This document shows positions 8,752 to 17,730 of a stretch of DNA of 64,000 bases, in pieces. The notes under the pieces are model-generated. The model made no database searches. It was not told the origin of the DNA and was given only the letters and a program-made list of their open reading frames with translations. Position numbers and translations under genes: made by a program. Source of the stretch: an uncultured Propionibacteriaceae bacterium (GTDB lineage Bacteria; Actinomycetota; Actinomycetes; Propionibacteriales; Propionibacteriaceae); NCBI GenBank assembly GCA_938012815.1, contig CALLVV010000031.1:1-64000 (forward strand), written 5' to 3'. The stretch's first letter is position 1; each line of letters begins with the position of its first letter.

Positions 8752-9423
8752 ATGGGAAGCATCCTGCTCGTCGACGACGACCCGACCGTGCGCGGTGTGG
8801 TCTCCGACTACCTGCGTGCGGCCGGGCACAGCATCACCGAGGCATCCGACGGGATCAGCGCCCTGGAACTCGCAGACGGCTGCGACCTGGTGATCCTGGA
8901 CCTCATGCTGCCCGGTATCGACGGCCTCGAGGTGTTCCGGCGGATCCGCTCCCGCGGGGTGGTCGCACCAGTGATCATGCTCACCGCCAAGGGCTCGGAG
9001 GCCGACCGGGTGCTGGGTCTGGAACTCGGCGCCGATGACTACCTGGCCAAACCGTTCAGCCCCCGTGAACTCGTGTTGAGGGTCAACGCGGTGCTGCGCC
9101 GACAGCAACCCCGGCCCGAACGGGAGATCATCACCGACGGCGACCTCACCCTCGACCTCACCGCCCGGAAGGCCACCCTCGCGGGCGAGACGCTGACGCT
9201 CACGCTCCGCGAGTTCGACCTGCTCGCCCACCTGGTAACCCATCCCGAGAAGGTCTTCTCCCGTGAGGAACTGATGCGCGTGGTGTGGGGTTGGGACGTC
9301 GGCGACGCATCCACGGTGACGGTGCACGTGCGGCGGCTGCGCGGGAAGGTGGAGACCGACCCGCAGCACCCCACCCGGCTGGTGACGGTGTGGGGTCGCG
9401 GATACCGGTGGGAGGCCTCGTGA
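8752..9423 (+). CDS. OmpR-family response regulator
   Basis: A 223-residue two-domain regulator. The receiver domain has the acidic pocket VDDD (8-10), the phosphoacceptor D50 in VILDLMLPG, and the conserved lysine in YLAKPF. The C-terminal winged helix (about 125-223) ends in the usual VTVWGRGYRW. The gene follows dipZ by 19 nt and overlaps the kinase gene. ATG 8713 is a possible earlier start, but it lies inside dipZ and adds residues outside the domain. The likely input is envelope or redox stress, because the operon begins with thiol-redox genes. Confidence 0.92.
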   Translation: MGSILLVDDDPTVRGVVSDYLRAAGHSITEASDGISALELADGCDLVILDLMLPGIDGLEVFRRIRSRGVVAPVIMLTAKGSEADRVLGLELGADDYLAKPFSPRELVLRVNAVLRRQQPRPEREIITDGDLTLDLTARKATLAGETLTLTLREFDLLAHLVTHPEKVFSREELMRVVWGWDVGDASTVTVHVRRLRGKVETDPQHPTRLVTVWGRGYRWEAS

Positions 9424-10439
9424 CCGGGCAGCTGCTGATCGTCGCCGCCGTCACCCTGCTGGTGGGTCTGGGCTGCACCGCCATGACCCTGAGCGTGGCG
9501 AGGCGTTCCGTTCGCTGGGCCGCCCTGCTGAGCCCCATCACCGTCGTCGTGACCGTCGGGGTCGGGATGCTGGTCGGGGTGCGGCTGATGCTGATCGAAT
9601 CGGTGGGGGTGCCGCTGCTGCTGCTCGCCGCCACCGTTCCCGCGGCCCTGCTGGCGGGCGTGCTGGTGGCGTTGCGCAGCCAGCGGGTGATCGCGGAGGC
9701 CGCGGCGGCGCTGGAACAAGAACGCCGCCGGCGCGAGGTGGAGCAGGGCAGACGGGAACTCATTGCGTGGATGTCCCACGACCTGCGCACCCCGCTCGCT
9801 GGTATCAGAGCGATGGGTGAGGCGCTGGAGGACGGTATTGCCCCGGACCCCGCCAGCTACCACCGCGCCATCGTCGCGGAGGCCGAACGCACCGCCGCCA
9901 TGGTCGATGACGTCCTGGCGCTCGCCGGCCTGCAGTCCGGCACCCTGGAGCTGAACTCCGAGACGGTGACCGTCAGCGATCTGGTCTCCGATCTCGTTGG
10001 GAATCTCACCCCACTCGCCCTGCGCCGCGATGTGCGTCTCACGGGTTCCGTCACGGGCGGGGGCAGCGACGTCACAGGGGATGCGGGATTGCTGTCCAGG
10101 GCGCTGCAGAACATCATCGGCAACGCCATCGCCTACACCCGTCCCGGAACCGAGGTGACCGTGGTCGTCAGCGGCGGCGACGACACCGTGCGGGTGCAGG
10201 TCCGTGACGGCTGTGGCGGTTTGAGTCCGGAAGCCCTGGAGAAGTCCTTCACCGCGGGTTGGCGCGGCGACCAGGCCCGCACCCCCGGCACGGGATCGGG
10301 AAACGGCCTCGGCCTGCCGATCGTTCGCACCATCGTCGCGGCTCATCGGGGCACCGTCGACTTGCGGAACCGGCCACCGGGCTGCGAGGTCACGATCGAA
10401 CTGCCGAGAGCGGTTGGAGGGATCAAAATCCACGAATGA
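9420..10439 (+). CDS. Sensor histidine kinase
   Basis: A 339-residue membrane kinase. Residues 1-95 hold about three hydrophobic helices with almost no extracellular loop, so it probably senses within or at the membrane. A short coiled segment precedes the H-box WMSHDLRTP (H120). The N-box (NIIGNAIAYT) and the G-boxes (DGCGGL, GNGLGL) follow, giving a complete HATPase domain. The GTG start overlaps the response-regulator stop (GTGA), and GGAGG lies at 9411-9415. It is partner to the upstream regulator. Confidence 0.9.
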   Translation: MTGQLLIVAAVTLLVGLGCTAMTLSVARRSVRWAALLSPITVVVTVGVGMLVGVRLMLIESVGVPLLLLAATVPAALLAGVLVALRSQRVIAEAAAALEQERRRREVEQGRRELIAWMSHDLRTPLAGIRAMGEALEDGIAPDPASYHRAIVAEAERTAAMVDDVLALAGLQSGTLELNSETVTVSDLVSDLVGNLTPLALRRDVRLTGSVTGGGSDVTGDAGLLSRALQNIIGNAIAYTRPGTEVTVVVSGGDDTVRVQVRDGCGGLSPEALEKSFTAGWRGDQARTPGTGSGNGLGLPIVRTIVAAHRGTVDLRNRPPGCEVTIELPRAVGGIKIHE

Positions 10440-10464
10440 ACCGTTTTGTGTCAGGTGTGGGCGG

Positions 10465-10470
10465 CAAGAT
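10465..10470 (+). promoter_or_regulatory. -10-like CAAGAT of helicase gene (leaderless)
   Basis: CAAGAT ends 6 nt before the ATG at 10477. The same hexamer stands 7 nt before the start of the paralog (2861-2866) and 6 nt before the mfd GTG. This spacing fits transcription beginning at the start codon. No good -35 is visible. Confidence 0.45.
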
Positions 10471-10476
10471 GGAGGC

Positions 10477-13400
10477 ATGCCCCGAACCAGCTTGGACAGT
10501 CAACGACAGATTCTCAGTTGCTGGTGGTTGCTGGAGATGTTCAATCCGCAGCCGATGCCGAAAACCACGTCTCTCGCCACCCGTCCGGAAAATCTGCATG
10601 TGATCGAGTGGAAGCCGCTGGCACCTCTGCCCTGGACATCACTGCCGGCCCCGGACAAGAAGGATCTCGTCTGGCGGCACGAGGTCTATCTCGGAATGTA
10701 CCGGCTCGAGGAAACCTACGAGTGGCTGCACAAGGCCTTCTACGACGACAACGATGCCTACGATCCACGGCCACCGGGGTGCAGCGCCTGCGTCGGCATG
10801 GTGGTGGATCAGGACGGGAGGCTGGTTCCCGGGTCCGCAGTGCTCTCCTCGGCCCTGTGGGCGGTTGGACGAATTGCCAACCAGTCCAGATCCGGGGAGA
10901 AGATCACCATCACGCTGGACTGGATGGAGAAATTCGCGGCTTCCCAGGAACGCCTCTGCAAAGAGTTCGACACCGTGGAGGGCAGGCGTCGTCAAGCAGC
11001 AGGGACACAAGAACCCCCGGCCCAGGACCCGGGTTCCCTGGCGGACCTGCTGCACACTGCTCAGAAGGTGTGTGGAATCAGCGAACTGCCCAATCTGGCC
11101 ACCAACAGAATCCTCATCAAGAGCGTTCGGGTCAGCGCCAGGAACGAGCCGGAACTGGAGTTCCTCAACAGCCTTTTCCTCGAAGACCTGGGCAGGGTGT
11201 GGCGAACAATCATCGACGGCGCCATTCCCGGGAGCGCCCTGGAGGCCTATCTGACGAGACCCTCGGACATCCGGAAGACGGACCGCGTGGACGTCATGGC
11301 CAGTCCTGAGGTCGTGACGAAAGGCGCCGGCATCGAGCGGCTGCCGCTCGGGCGATGGCCCACCAACCCTGCCCATTGCCTGGCGCTCAGCCAACAGTTC
11401 GCCGTCAACCAGGCCGTGGACGACCTGGCGACTACCCGCGGACTCATGGGTGTCAACGGGCCGCCGGGAACGGGGAAGACCACCATGCTGCGTGACCTGC
11501 TGGCCGGGAACGTGGTGGAGAGGGCCGGCCGTCTCGCCGGGCTGACACATCCGGGGCAGGCCTTCACCGGAACGGAACACCGCTGGCAGAACCCCAACGG
11601 ATGGAATTGCTCGGTACCTCAGCTGCGTCCCGAACTGACTGGCTTTGAGATGGTGGTCGCCTCCGCGAACAATGCCGCTGTCGAGAACGTCACCAACGAA
11701 ATTCCGGCTCGCAACGCCAACGTCATCAGCGATCCGTGGATCACCCGAGCCGACTATTTCGCGGAGATCGCGACATGCGTCCTGAGGGGAGCGACGCCAG
11801 TGGAGCCGGAGAGCGATGACATGCCCGGGTCCCCCGCCCCGGCCGAGGCCTGGGGGCTGGTGGCCGCCCGGCTTGGGAACAAGAGAAACCGCAACGGGTT
11901 CCGCTCCGAATTCTGGTTCGACAAAATGATCGCTGACACCAAGGAAAGAGATCCGGAAACCCCGAAGCGCATGCAGACCCGCCTCAAGGAATGGGCGACG
12001 GGGACGGCGCCGGTGCGTAGCTGGAAACAAGCACGTGAGGACTACCGCCGGGCCGAGCAACGGGTCCGTGACCTGATGGAGGAACGACGCCTGGCCGCGG
12101 AACGACTGTCCGCTCTACCAGCGGAGGAAGAACGGCAACGAGAACTCCAGACCAGGGTCAGGGAGCTTGAGGAGAACAGGAACGCCGTTGGGGCGGAGCT
12201 GCAGGAGCTTCTGCAACACGTGAGCCGTGTGGAGGAAGAGGTACGAGACGCCGCGGCCAGGCGTGAACGGGAGATGGAATCGAAACCCGGCATTCTGGAG
12301 GTCATCTTCACACTGGGACGGGCCATCCGGGAATGGCGAACACGATTCCGGGCGGTTGCCGATCAGCTGGATGAGGTCGAGAAAAGACACCGGGACATCC
12401 GAACCCGTGAACAACGGCTCCGTGAACACCTGGCCGGGATCGGCAGGGAACACGTGGTCTGCGCCAATCAGCTGAACCAGGTGACGGATCACCTGGTCGA
12501 GTTACGAGCGGAATGCGTCCGCGACAGCAGCCGCTTCGGAGCAGGTTATCCCGGCCGGGACTGGGTGGGGGACCAACGCGAGATGCGCGCTCCCTGGCTT
12601 GATCCGGAGCTGGACGAGGCACGATCGGACCTGTTCCTGGCCGCTCTTCAACTGCATGAGGACTTCCTGGCGAACACCGCACAGCAGATGAGGGACTGGC
12701 TAGGCGCGGCGGTGGATGTCGTTGGCGGACAGCAGCCCCGGAAACTCGAACCCGAGAAACTGCTGGCGGCATGGCAGTTGTTCTTCCTCGTGGTTCCACT
12801 GGTTTCCACCACCTTTGCATCATTCGGCCGGATGTTCGGCAACCTTGAAGCGGAGTCCCTGGGATGGGTGTTGATCGACGAGGCCGGGCAGGCCTGCCCA
12901 CAACAGGCCGCCGGGGCGATCTGGCGGGCCCGGCGAACCGTCGTCGTTGGAGATCCGCTCCAGCTGCCGCCTGTGGTGACGATCCCCAAGAAGGTCCAGC
13001 TGGACATCGCGGCCTCCTGCGATGTGAGCGCCGACTGGCTCGCTCCACAGGTCTCGGTTCAGTCCTTGGCGGATCGGGTCGGGAAGTTCGGCACCACTTT
13101 GGGGCAGGGAGACCGGGACATGTGGGTGAGTGCCCCGCTGAAGGTCCACCGCCGTTGTGACGACCCGATGTTCTCGCTGTGCAATCAGATCGCCTACAAG
13201 GGGATCATGGTCAACGGGGTGCACCGGGGAGCCGGTGAATCGAAGTGGTCACAGATACCGCACAGCAAATGGCTGGACGAACCCGCGAACATCAACGAGA
13301 CCCATCTGCAACCCAATCAGATACGCCGACTGCAGCAGGTCCTGGAGGATCTGGAACGACGTGGAATCCCGTACTCCGACATGATCGCGATCTCACCCTT

Positions 13401-13677
13401 CCGTGAGGTTGCGAACAAGTTGGACACCCTGAAGAAGCAATACAGCCGGCTACGCGCGGGCACCATCCACACCGCCCAAGGACGTGAGGCCGATGTCGTG
13501 TTCCTCGTCCTGGGCGGTGCGCCCGACCGTCCGGGAGCCAAGGCGTGGGCGGCGCAAACCGTCAACCTGGTCAACGTCGCGGCCAGTCGCGCGAAACGGC
13601 GGCTGTACGTCATCGGGGACCGTGCGGAATGGGCGAAATACAACTACTTCCAGCAGTTGTCAGCAGTGCTGGACTGA
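10477..13677 (+). CDS. UPF1-like superfamily 1 helicase with coiled-coil insertion
   Basis: A 1066-residue protein. The N-terminal 300 residues are an unrecognised domain (conserved ACVGMVVDQDGRLVPGSAVL). The SF1 core then has Walker A GPPGTGKTT (K334), motif Ia ASANNAAVENV (about 395), motif II IDEAGQ (D801, E802), motif III GDPLQLPP (about 825), motif V TAQGRE (about 1000) and motif VI NVAASRAKRRL (about 1030). These match the AAA_11/AAA_12 (UPF1/Dna2) type. Between motifs Ia and II lies a long insertion, with coiled coil at about 529-675. It should be an ATP-dependent RNA or DNA helicase/translocase. Its role is unknown, with defence or RNA surveillance both possible. It follows the sensor kinase by 37 nt and its stop directly abuts the trpB stop on the other strand. 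Confidence 0.88.
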   Translation: MPRTSLDSQRQILSCWWLLEMFNPQPMPKTTSLATRPENLHVIEWKPLAPLPWTSLPAPDKKDLVWRHEVYLGMYRLEETYEWLHKAFYDDNDAYDPRPPGCSACVGMVVDQDGRLVPGSAVLSSALWAVGRIANQSRSGEKITITLDWMEKFAASQERLCKEFDTVEGRRRQAAGTQEPPAQDPGSLADLLHTAQKVCGISELPNLATNRILIKSVRVSARNEPELEFLNSLFLEDLGRVWRTIIDGAIPGSALEAYLTRPSDIRKTDRVDVMASPEVVTKGAGIERLPLGRWPTNPAHCLALSQQFAVNQAVDDLATTRGLMGVNGPPGTGKTTMLRDLLAGNVVERAGRLAGLTHPGQAFTGTEHRWQNPNGWNCSVPQLRPELTGFEMVVASANNAAVENVTNEIPARNANVISDPWITRADYFAEIATCVLRGATPVEPESDDMPGSPAPAEAWGLVAARLGNKRNRNGFRSEFWFDKMIADTKERDPETPKRMQTRLKEWATGTAPVRSWKQAREDYRRAEQRVRDLMEERRLAAERLSALPAEEERQRELQTRVRELEENRNAVGAELQELLQHVSRVEEEVRDAAARREREMESKPGILEVIFTLGRAIREWRTRFRAVADQLDEVEKRHRDIRTREQRLREHLAGIGREHVVCANQLNQVTDHLVELRAECVRDSSRFGAGYPGRDWVGDQREMRAPWLDPELDEARSDLFLAALQLHEDFLANTAQQMRDWLGAAVDVVGGQQPRKLEPEKLLAAWQLFFLVVPLVSTTFASFGRMFGNLEAESLGWVLIDEAGQACPQQAAGAIWRARRTVVVGDPLQLPPVVTIPKKVQLDIAASCDVSADWLAPQVSVQSLADRVGKFGTTLGQGDRDMWVSAPLKVHRRCDDPMFSLCNQIAYKGIMVNGVHRGAGESKWSQIPHSKWLDEPANINETHLQPNQIRRLQQVLEDLERRGIPYSDMIAISPFREVANKLDTLKKQYSRLRAGTIHTAQGREADVVFLVLGGAPDRPGAKAWAAQTVNLVNVAASRAKRRLYVIGDRAEWAKYNYFQQLSAVLD

Positions 13678-14874
13678 TTACCGCGCCACATACTCGGCGA
13701 CGTAGTCGACGTCCTTGTCGCCGCGACCCGACAGGTTCACGATCAGCACCTTCTCGGGGCTCATCGTCGGTGCCAACCGGATGGCGTGCGCCAGGGCGTG
13801 CGACGACTCCAGGGCGGGGATGATGCCCTCGGTGCGGCACAGCAGCTGGAAGGCGGCGATGGTCTCGTCGTCGGAGGCCGTGACGTACTCGACGCGACCC
13901 GTATCCCGCAGGAAGGCGTGCTGCGGACCGACTCCCGGGTAGTCCAACCCGGAGGCGATGGAGTGCACCTCCGCCGGGTTGCCGTCCTCGTCCTGCAGCA
14001 GCAGCGTGCGCATGCCGTGCAGCGTCCCCGAGGTGCCGAGGGTGATCGTCGCGGCGTGCTCGCCGGGCACGTCGAGGTTGCGGCCCGCGGGTTCGACGCC
14101 GAACATCTTCACCGGCTCGTCCTCCAGGAAGGCGGTGAACAACCCCAGCGCATTCGAGCCGCCGCCGACGGCGGCCACCAGCGCATCCGGCAGGCGCCCC
14201 TCCTTCTCCAGCACCTGGCGGCGGGCCTCGCGGCCGATGATCGACTGGAAGTCCCGCACCATCGACGGGTACGGGTCCGGGCCGACGGCCGAACCGATGG
14301 CGAAGAAGGTGTCGGCGTAGTCGGCGGCGAACACCGAGAAGGCCGAGTCGATGGCCTCCTTGAGGGTTTGCCCACCCGAGGTGATCGACACCACCCTCGC
14401 GCCCAGCATCTCCATCCGCACCACGTTGGGATGCTGCTTGGCCACGTCGACGGCGCCCATGTGGATCTCGCACTCCAGCCCGAGCAGGGCGGCTGCGGTC
14501 GCCAGCGCCACGCCGTGCTGCCCCGCGCCGGTCTCCGCGATCAATTTCTTTTTGCCCATCCGCTTGGCCAGCAGCCCCTCGCCCAGGCAGTGGTTGATCT
14601 TGTGGGCACCGGTGTGGTTGAGGTCCTCGCGTTTGAGGTAGATCTTCGCCCCGCCGAGGTACCTGGTCAGCCCGGCCGCCAGGAACAGCGGCGACGGGCG
14701 ACCGACGTAATCGGCCAGCAGCGCCTCGTAGTCGGCCTGGAAACCAGGATCCTGGCGGGCCTGCGCGTAGGCAGCTGCCACCTCGGCGATGGGAGCTTCG
14801 AGCTGCGGGGGCAGGAAACGACCGCCGTGGTTCCCGAAGAACCCGGCCTCGTCAGCGTGGATCAGCGAAGTCAT
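13678..14874 (-). CDS. trpB: Tryptophan synthase beta chain, solitary
   Basis: A 398-residue PLP enzyme that condenses indole with serine to tryptophan. Family motifs are present: KREDLNHTGAHKIN with the PLP lysine (about K92), AETGAGQHG with the catalytic glutamate, the phosphate loop GGGSNA, and the C-terminal ESSHALAHA and NLSGRGDKD. By length and motifs it is the ordinary TrpB1 type. No trpA or other trp gene lies nearby; it follows the uracil permease gene by 10 nt and is probably cotranscribed with it. The start at ATG 14874 was chosen because upstream residues are not family-like. An extra copy acting as an indole salvage enzyme is possible. Confidence 0.92.
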   Translation of the reverse strand: MTSLIHADEAGFFGNHGGRFLPPQLEAPIAEVAAAYAQARQDPGFQADYEALLADYVGRPSPLFLAAGLTRYLGGAKIYLKREDLNHTGAHKINHCLGEGLLAKRMGKKKLIAETGAGQHGVALATAAALLGLECEIHMGAVDVAKQHPNVVRMEMLGARVVSITSGGQTLKEAIDSAFSVFAADYADTFFAIGSAVGPDPYPSMVRDFQSIIGREARRQVLEKEGRLPDALVAAVGGGSNALGLFTAFLEDEPVKMFGVEPAGRNLDVPGEHAATITLGTSGTLHGMRTLLLQDEDGNPAEVHSIASGLDYPGVGPQHAFLRDTGRVEYVTASDDETIAAFQLLCRTEGIIPALESSHALAHAIRLAPTMSPEKVLIVNLSGRGDKDVDYVAEYVAR

Positions 14875-14884
14875 GTCGCGAATG

Positions 14885-16351
14885 CTATCGCTGGTCGGCT
14901 GGGCGATTGTCGACGGTTGCGGCATCGGACATGTCGTCGGAGTAGATTCCGGGCGCGTCGTAGATCAGCGACGCCCCGTCGGCGGCCTCCCGGAGCTCGC
15001 GCGGGGCGATGGCGTGGGCGATGTGGTAGACGGCCACGGTCACGATGGTGCCGAGCGCGATGCCACCCAGGGTGAAGCCCTCGGTGATCGGCAGTTTCAC
15101 GTCGCCGATGCCGATGATGATGCCCGCTGCCGCCGGGATCAGGTTGATGGGGTTGCCGAAGTCGACGTGGTTTTCCTTCCAGATCTTCGCTCCCAGCAGA
15201 CCGATCATGCCGTACAGCACCACGCAGATCCCACCCAGTACCGCGCCGGGGGTGGCGGAGATCACTGCCCCGAACTTCGGTGACAGGCCGAAGCAGATCG
15301 CCACCAGGGAGGCGACCACGTAGGCGGCCGTCGAGTAGACGCGGGTGGCGGCCATGACGCCGATGTTCTCCGCATAGGTGGTGGTGGGCCCAGCGCCCAC
15401 GAGGGTCGCGAGCATCGAACCGCCGCCATCAGCGGCGACGGCGCGACCCATCATCGGGTCCAGGTTCTCGCCCGTCATTTCCGCCACGGCCTTGACGTGG
15501 CCCGCGTTCTCGGCGATCAGCGCGATTACCACCGGCAGGGCGATGATGATGGCCCCCAGCGAGAACTGCGGAAGGTGGAAACCGACGACGTTTCCCGCGC
15601 TGCCGAACCGCCAGGTGGCAAGGTCGGTGACGGGTGGTAGGCCGAACCAGTTGGCGGCCTCGACGGCAGACCAGTCGACGCGCATCTTCTCGGTGACGGT
15701 GCCGTCGGAGGCGGCGCTGCGCATCGGCCCGAATGCCAGGTCGAAGATCCAGCTCAGGAGGTAGCCGGCCACCAGCGACAGGAAGATGGCGATGCGTCCG
15801 AGGAAACCGCGCAACCCCACGCTGAGCGCGATCACGATCAGCATGACGATGAACGCCAGCCACGGATCCTGCGGCCAGTAGGTGTTCGCGACCACCGGGG
15901 CCAGGTTGAAGCCGATCAGCATCACGACCGCGCCGGTCACCACGGGAGGGAGAGTCTTGTGGATCACCCGGGCGCCCGCGAAGTGGATGATCAGACCCAC
16001 CATGAACAAGGTCAACCCGACCACGAAGAGCGCACCTGAGAGGGTCGCCGGGTTGCCGCCCGCCGAGTAGATCGCGGTCGCCACACCCACGAAGGAGGCC
16101 GACGACCCGAGATAGCTGGGCACACGGTGTTTCACGACGAACAGGAAGATCAGCGTCGCGATGCCGCTCATCATCACCGCGAGCTGCGGATTGAGCCCCA
16201 TCAGCAGCGGGAAAACGAACGTGGCGCCGAACATCGCGACGACGTGCTGGGCGCCGAGCCCGATCGTGCGTCCCCACCCGAGCCGTTCGGTCGGGGCCAC
16301 CACCGCCCCGGGAACGAGGATTCCGTTGTTGTGCAGCTTCCAGCCGAACAT
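14885..16351 (-). CDS. uraA: Uracil/xanthine permease (NCS2 family)
   Basis: A 488-residue membrane protein with about 14 hydrophobic segments. NCS2 landmarks are the N-terminal GLGAQHVVAMFGATFVFP (the QH motif), the LIAENAGHVKAVAEMTG segment with the substrate-binding glutamate, and GAGPTTTYAENIGVMAATRVYS, which is very close to UraA of other bacteria. It should import uracil with protons. AAGGA lies about 11 nt before the ATG. trpB follows 10 nt downstream. Confidence 0.9.
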   Translation of the reverse strand: MFGWKLHNNGILVPGAVVAPTERLGWGRTIGLGAQHVVAMFGATFVFPLLMGLNPQLAVMMSGIATLIFLFVVKHRVPSYLGSSASFVGVATAIYSAGGNPATLSGALFVVGLTLFMVGLIIHFAGARVIHKTLPPVVTGAVVMLIGFNLAPVVANTYWPQDPWLAFIVMLIVIALSVGLRGFLGRIAIFLSLVAGYLLSWIFDLAFGPMRSAASDGTVTEKMRVDWSAVEAANWFGLPPVTDLATWRFGSAGNVVGFHLPQFSLGAIIIALPVVIALIAENAGHVKAVAEMTGENLDPMMGRAVAADGGGSMLATLVGAGPTTTYAENIGVMAATRVYSTAAYVVASLVAICFGLSPKFGAVISATPGAVLGGICVVLYGMIGLLGAKIWKENHVDFGNPINLIPAAAGIIIGIGDVKLPITEGFTLGGIALGTIVTVAVYHIAHAIAPRELREAADGASLIYDAPGIYSDDMSDAATVDNRPADQR

Positions 16352-16502
16352 GGCCCAGTCCTTTCGTCGCGGGCATGTTACTGCCCTTGCCGGGGCGGGG
16401 AACAGGCGACGTCGCCAATCGTGGAAAACTCGGGGAAAAGCAATGGTCGAGGTGAAGCAGATTCTTCGGTGGGTGCCCAGGGAAGGGCGTCAAACACCCG
16501 GC

Positions 16503-16508
16503 TAGGGT
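16503..16508 (+). promoter_or_regulatory. -10 element TAGGGT of leaderless flavoprotein gene
   Basis: TAGGGT ends 6 nt before ATG 16515 and there is no ribosome-binding site. The spacing suggests the mRNA starts at or next to the AUG. Confidence 0.5.
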
Positions 16509-16514
16509 TGGGGC

Positions 16515-17618
16515 ATGGTGCTGGATGTGGTTGTGCTCGGGGCCAGCGTAGCGGGGCTGACAGCGGCCCGACGCCTGGCCGCAGAGGGCTTTTCCGTGGT
16601 GGTTCTCGACCCGAACCAGGAACACGCGACCGCCGCCATCGGCCACGGGGTCGCGGCCTGCGCGCACGCCAGCACCGTGGCGAACATGGCCGGGGCCTAC
16701 GGTGACGAGGCGGCGCGGGAACACGTGCGCCGCAACCTGGCGGGTCTGGAGGAGATCCGGGGGGTTGCGGCCGCCGGTGCGCTGGAGCTGGCCGAGGTGG
16801 AACTGCACGATCACTCCCTGGGAGTGGCCCTGGATCGGGAACTGGACCGGGTGCTGAACCTGATCGGCGGTGGCGGTGCCGAGATCTCGCTGCTGGCCGC
16901 CGAAGCGAGCGCCCGGGCGGCGGCAGGTCTGCGTTCCCCCGCGCTGCTGGTCGACCCGGCAGACTACGCCGCCATCCTGGAGGAACAGGCCGGATCCGCG
17001 GGGGCCGAGATCCTCCACGACGTCACCGTCACCCGTATCAAACGCCTGGACGGGGCGACCCAGGTGGCGTTCCGGCGGAACCTGGCATGGTCACGGGACC
17101 TTGAGGTCCTCACCGCGCACGCCGTCGTCGACACCCTCGCGGTGAGCCCGTGGGGTTCGGTGGCGGGCGTGGGACAGCCACAGTACGTGCCGACCCTGCG
17201 GCTGCGGGGCGTCGAGGTGCCCGGGGAGGTGACGCTGCTGGCCGGCCCGCCCACTTGGCTGATCCGGCCCATAGGCGACGAGGTGCTGCTGCTCGGCCCG
17301 AAATGCGCCCGCGTCCAGGTGGCCGAGGCCGCGGCGGCGCTCATGAACTGGGCCGTAACCGAGTTCGGGGCCCGCGACGTGACCCCGGGTCAGCTCATCA
17401 TCGACCCCAGCGACCACGGCCGCCCCGTCGTGGGGGCCTCCGCGATACCGGGCGGCTTCTACACCCGCGGCAACGGCCGGGGTGAGCTGATGAACGGCAC
17501 CGCGTCGGGCTGCTACCTGGCGGCCCTGCTGCTCGGCACCGATGCGGCCCGCAGTGTGTCGCTGCCGTGGGCCTCGAAGGTGCGGGCCGGCGTGGGCCGA
17601 CTGCTGCGTCGTCGTTGA
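16515..17618 (+). CDS. FAD-dependent oxidoreductase
   Basis: A 367-residue flavoprotein. The N-terminus is a Rossmann FAD-binding unit (VVVLGASVAGLTAARRLAAEG) followed by the acidic strand end VVVLD. A second FAD contact (GSVAGVGQPQYVP region) and a C-terminal RPVVGAS stretch resemble DAO/NAD(P)-binding_8-type oxidoreductases. No substrate can be assigned. It appears to have its own leaderless promoter and is followed after 112 nt by a DHA2 exporter gene. Confidence 0.7.
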   Translation: MVLDVVVLGASVAGLTAARRLAAEGFSVVVLDPNQEHATAAIGHGVAACAHASTVANMAGAYGDEAAREHVRRNLAGLEEIRGVAAAGALELAEVELHDHSLGVALDRELDRVLNLIGGGGAEISLLAAEASARAAAGLRSPALLVDPADYAAILEEQAGSAGAEILHDVTVTRIKRLDGATQVAFRRNLAWSRDLEVLTAHAVVDTLAVSPWGSVAGVGQPQYVPTLRLRGVEVPGEVTLLAGPPTWLIRPIGDEVLLLGPKCARVQVAEAAAALMNWAVTEFGARDVTPGQLIIDPSDHGRPVVGASAIPGGFYTRGNGRGELMNGTASGCYLAALLLGTDAARSVSLPWASKVRAGVGRLLRRR

Positions 17619-17730
17619 GAACACCGGATCGTCTGGCCGCGACACCGCGACCGGTATGTGGCTGGTCGCCGGGGAACTCCATCCACCCCGGTAGTGTCCC
17701 CACCGGATTCGAAGCGACCCTAGGAGCCCC

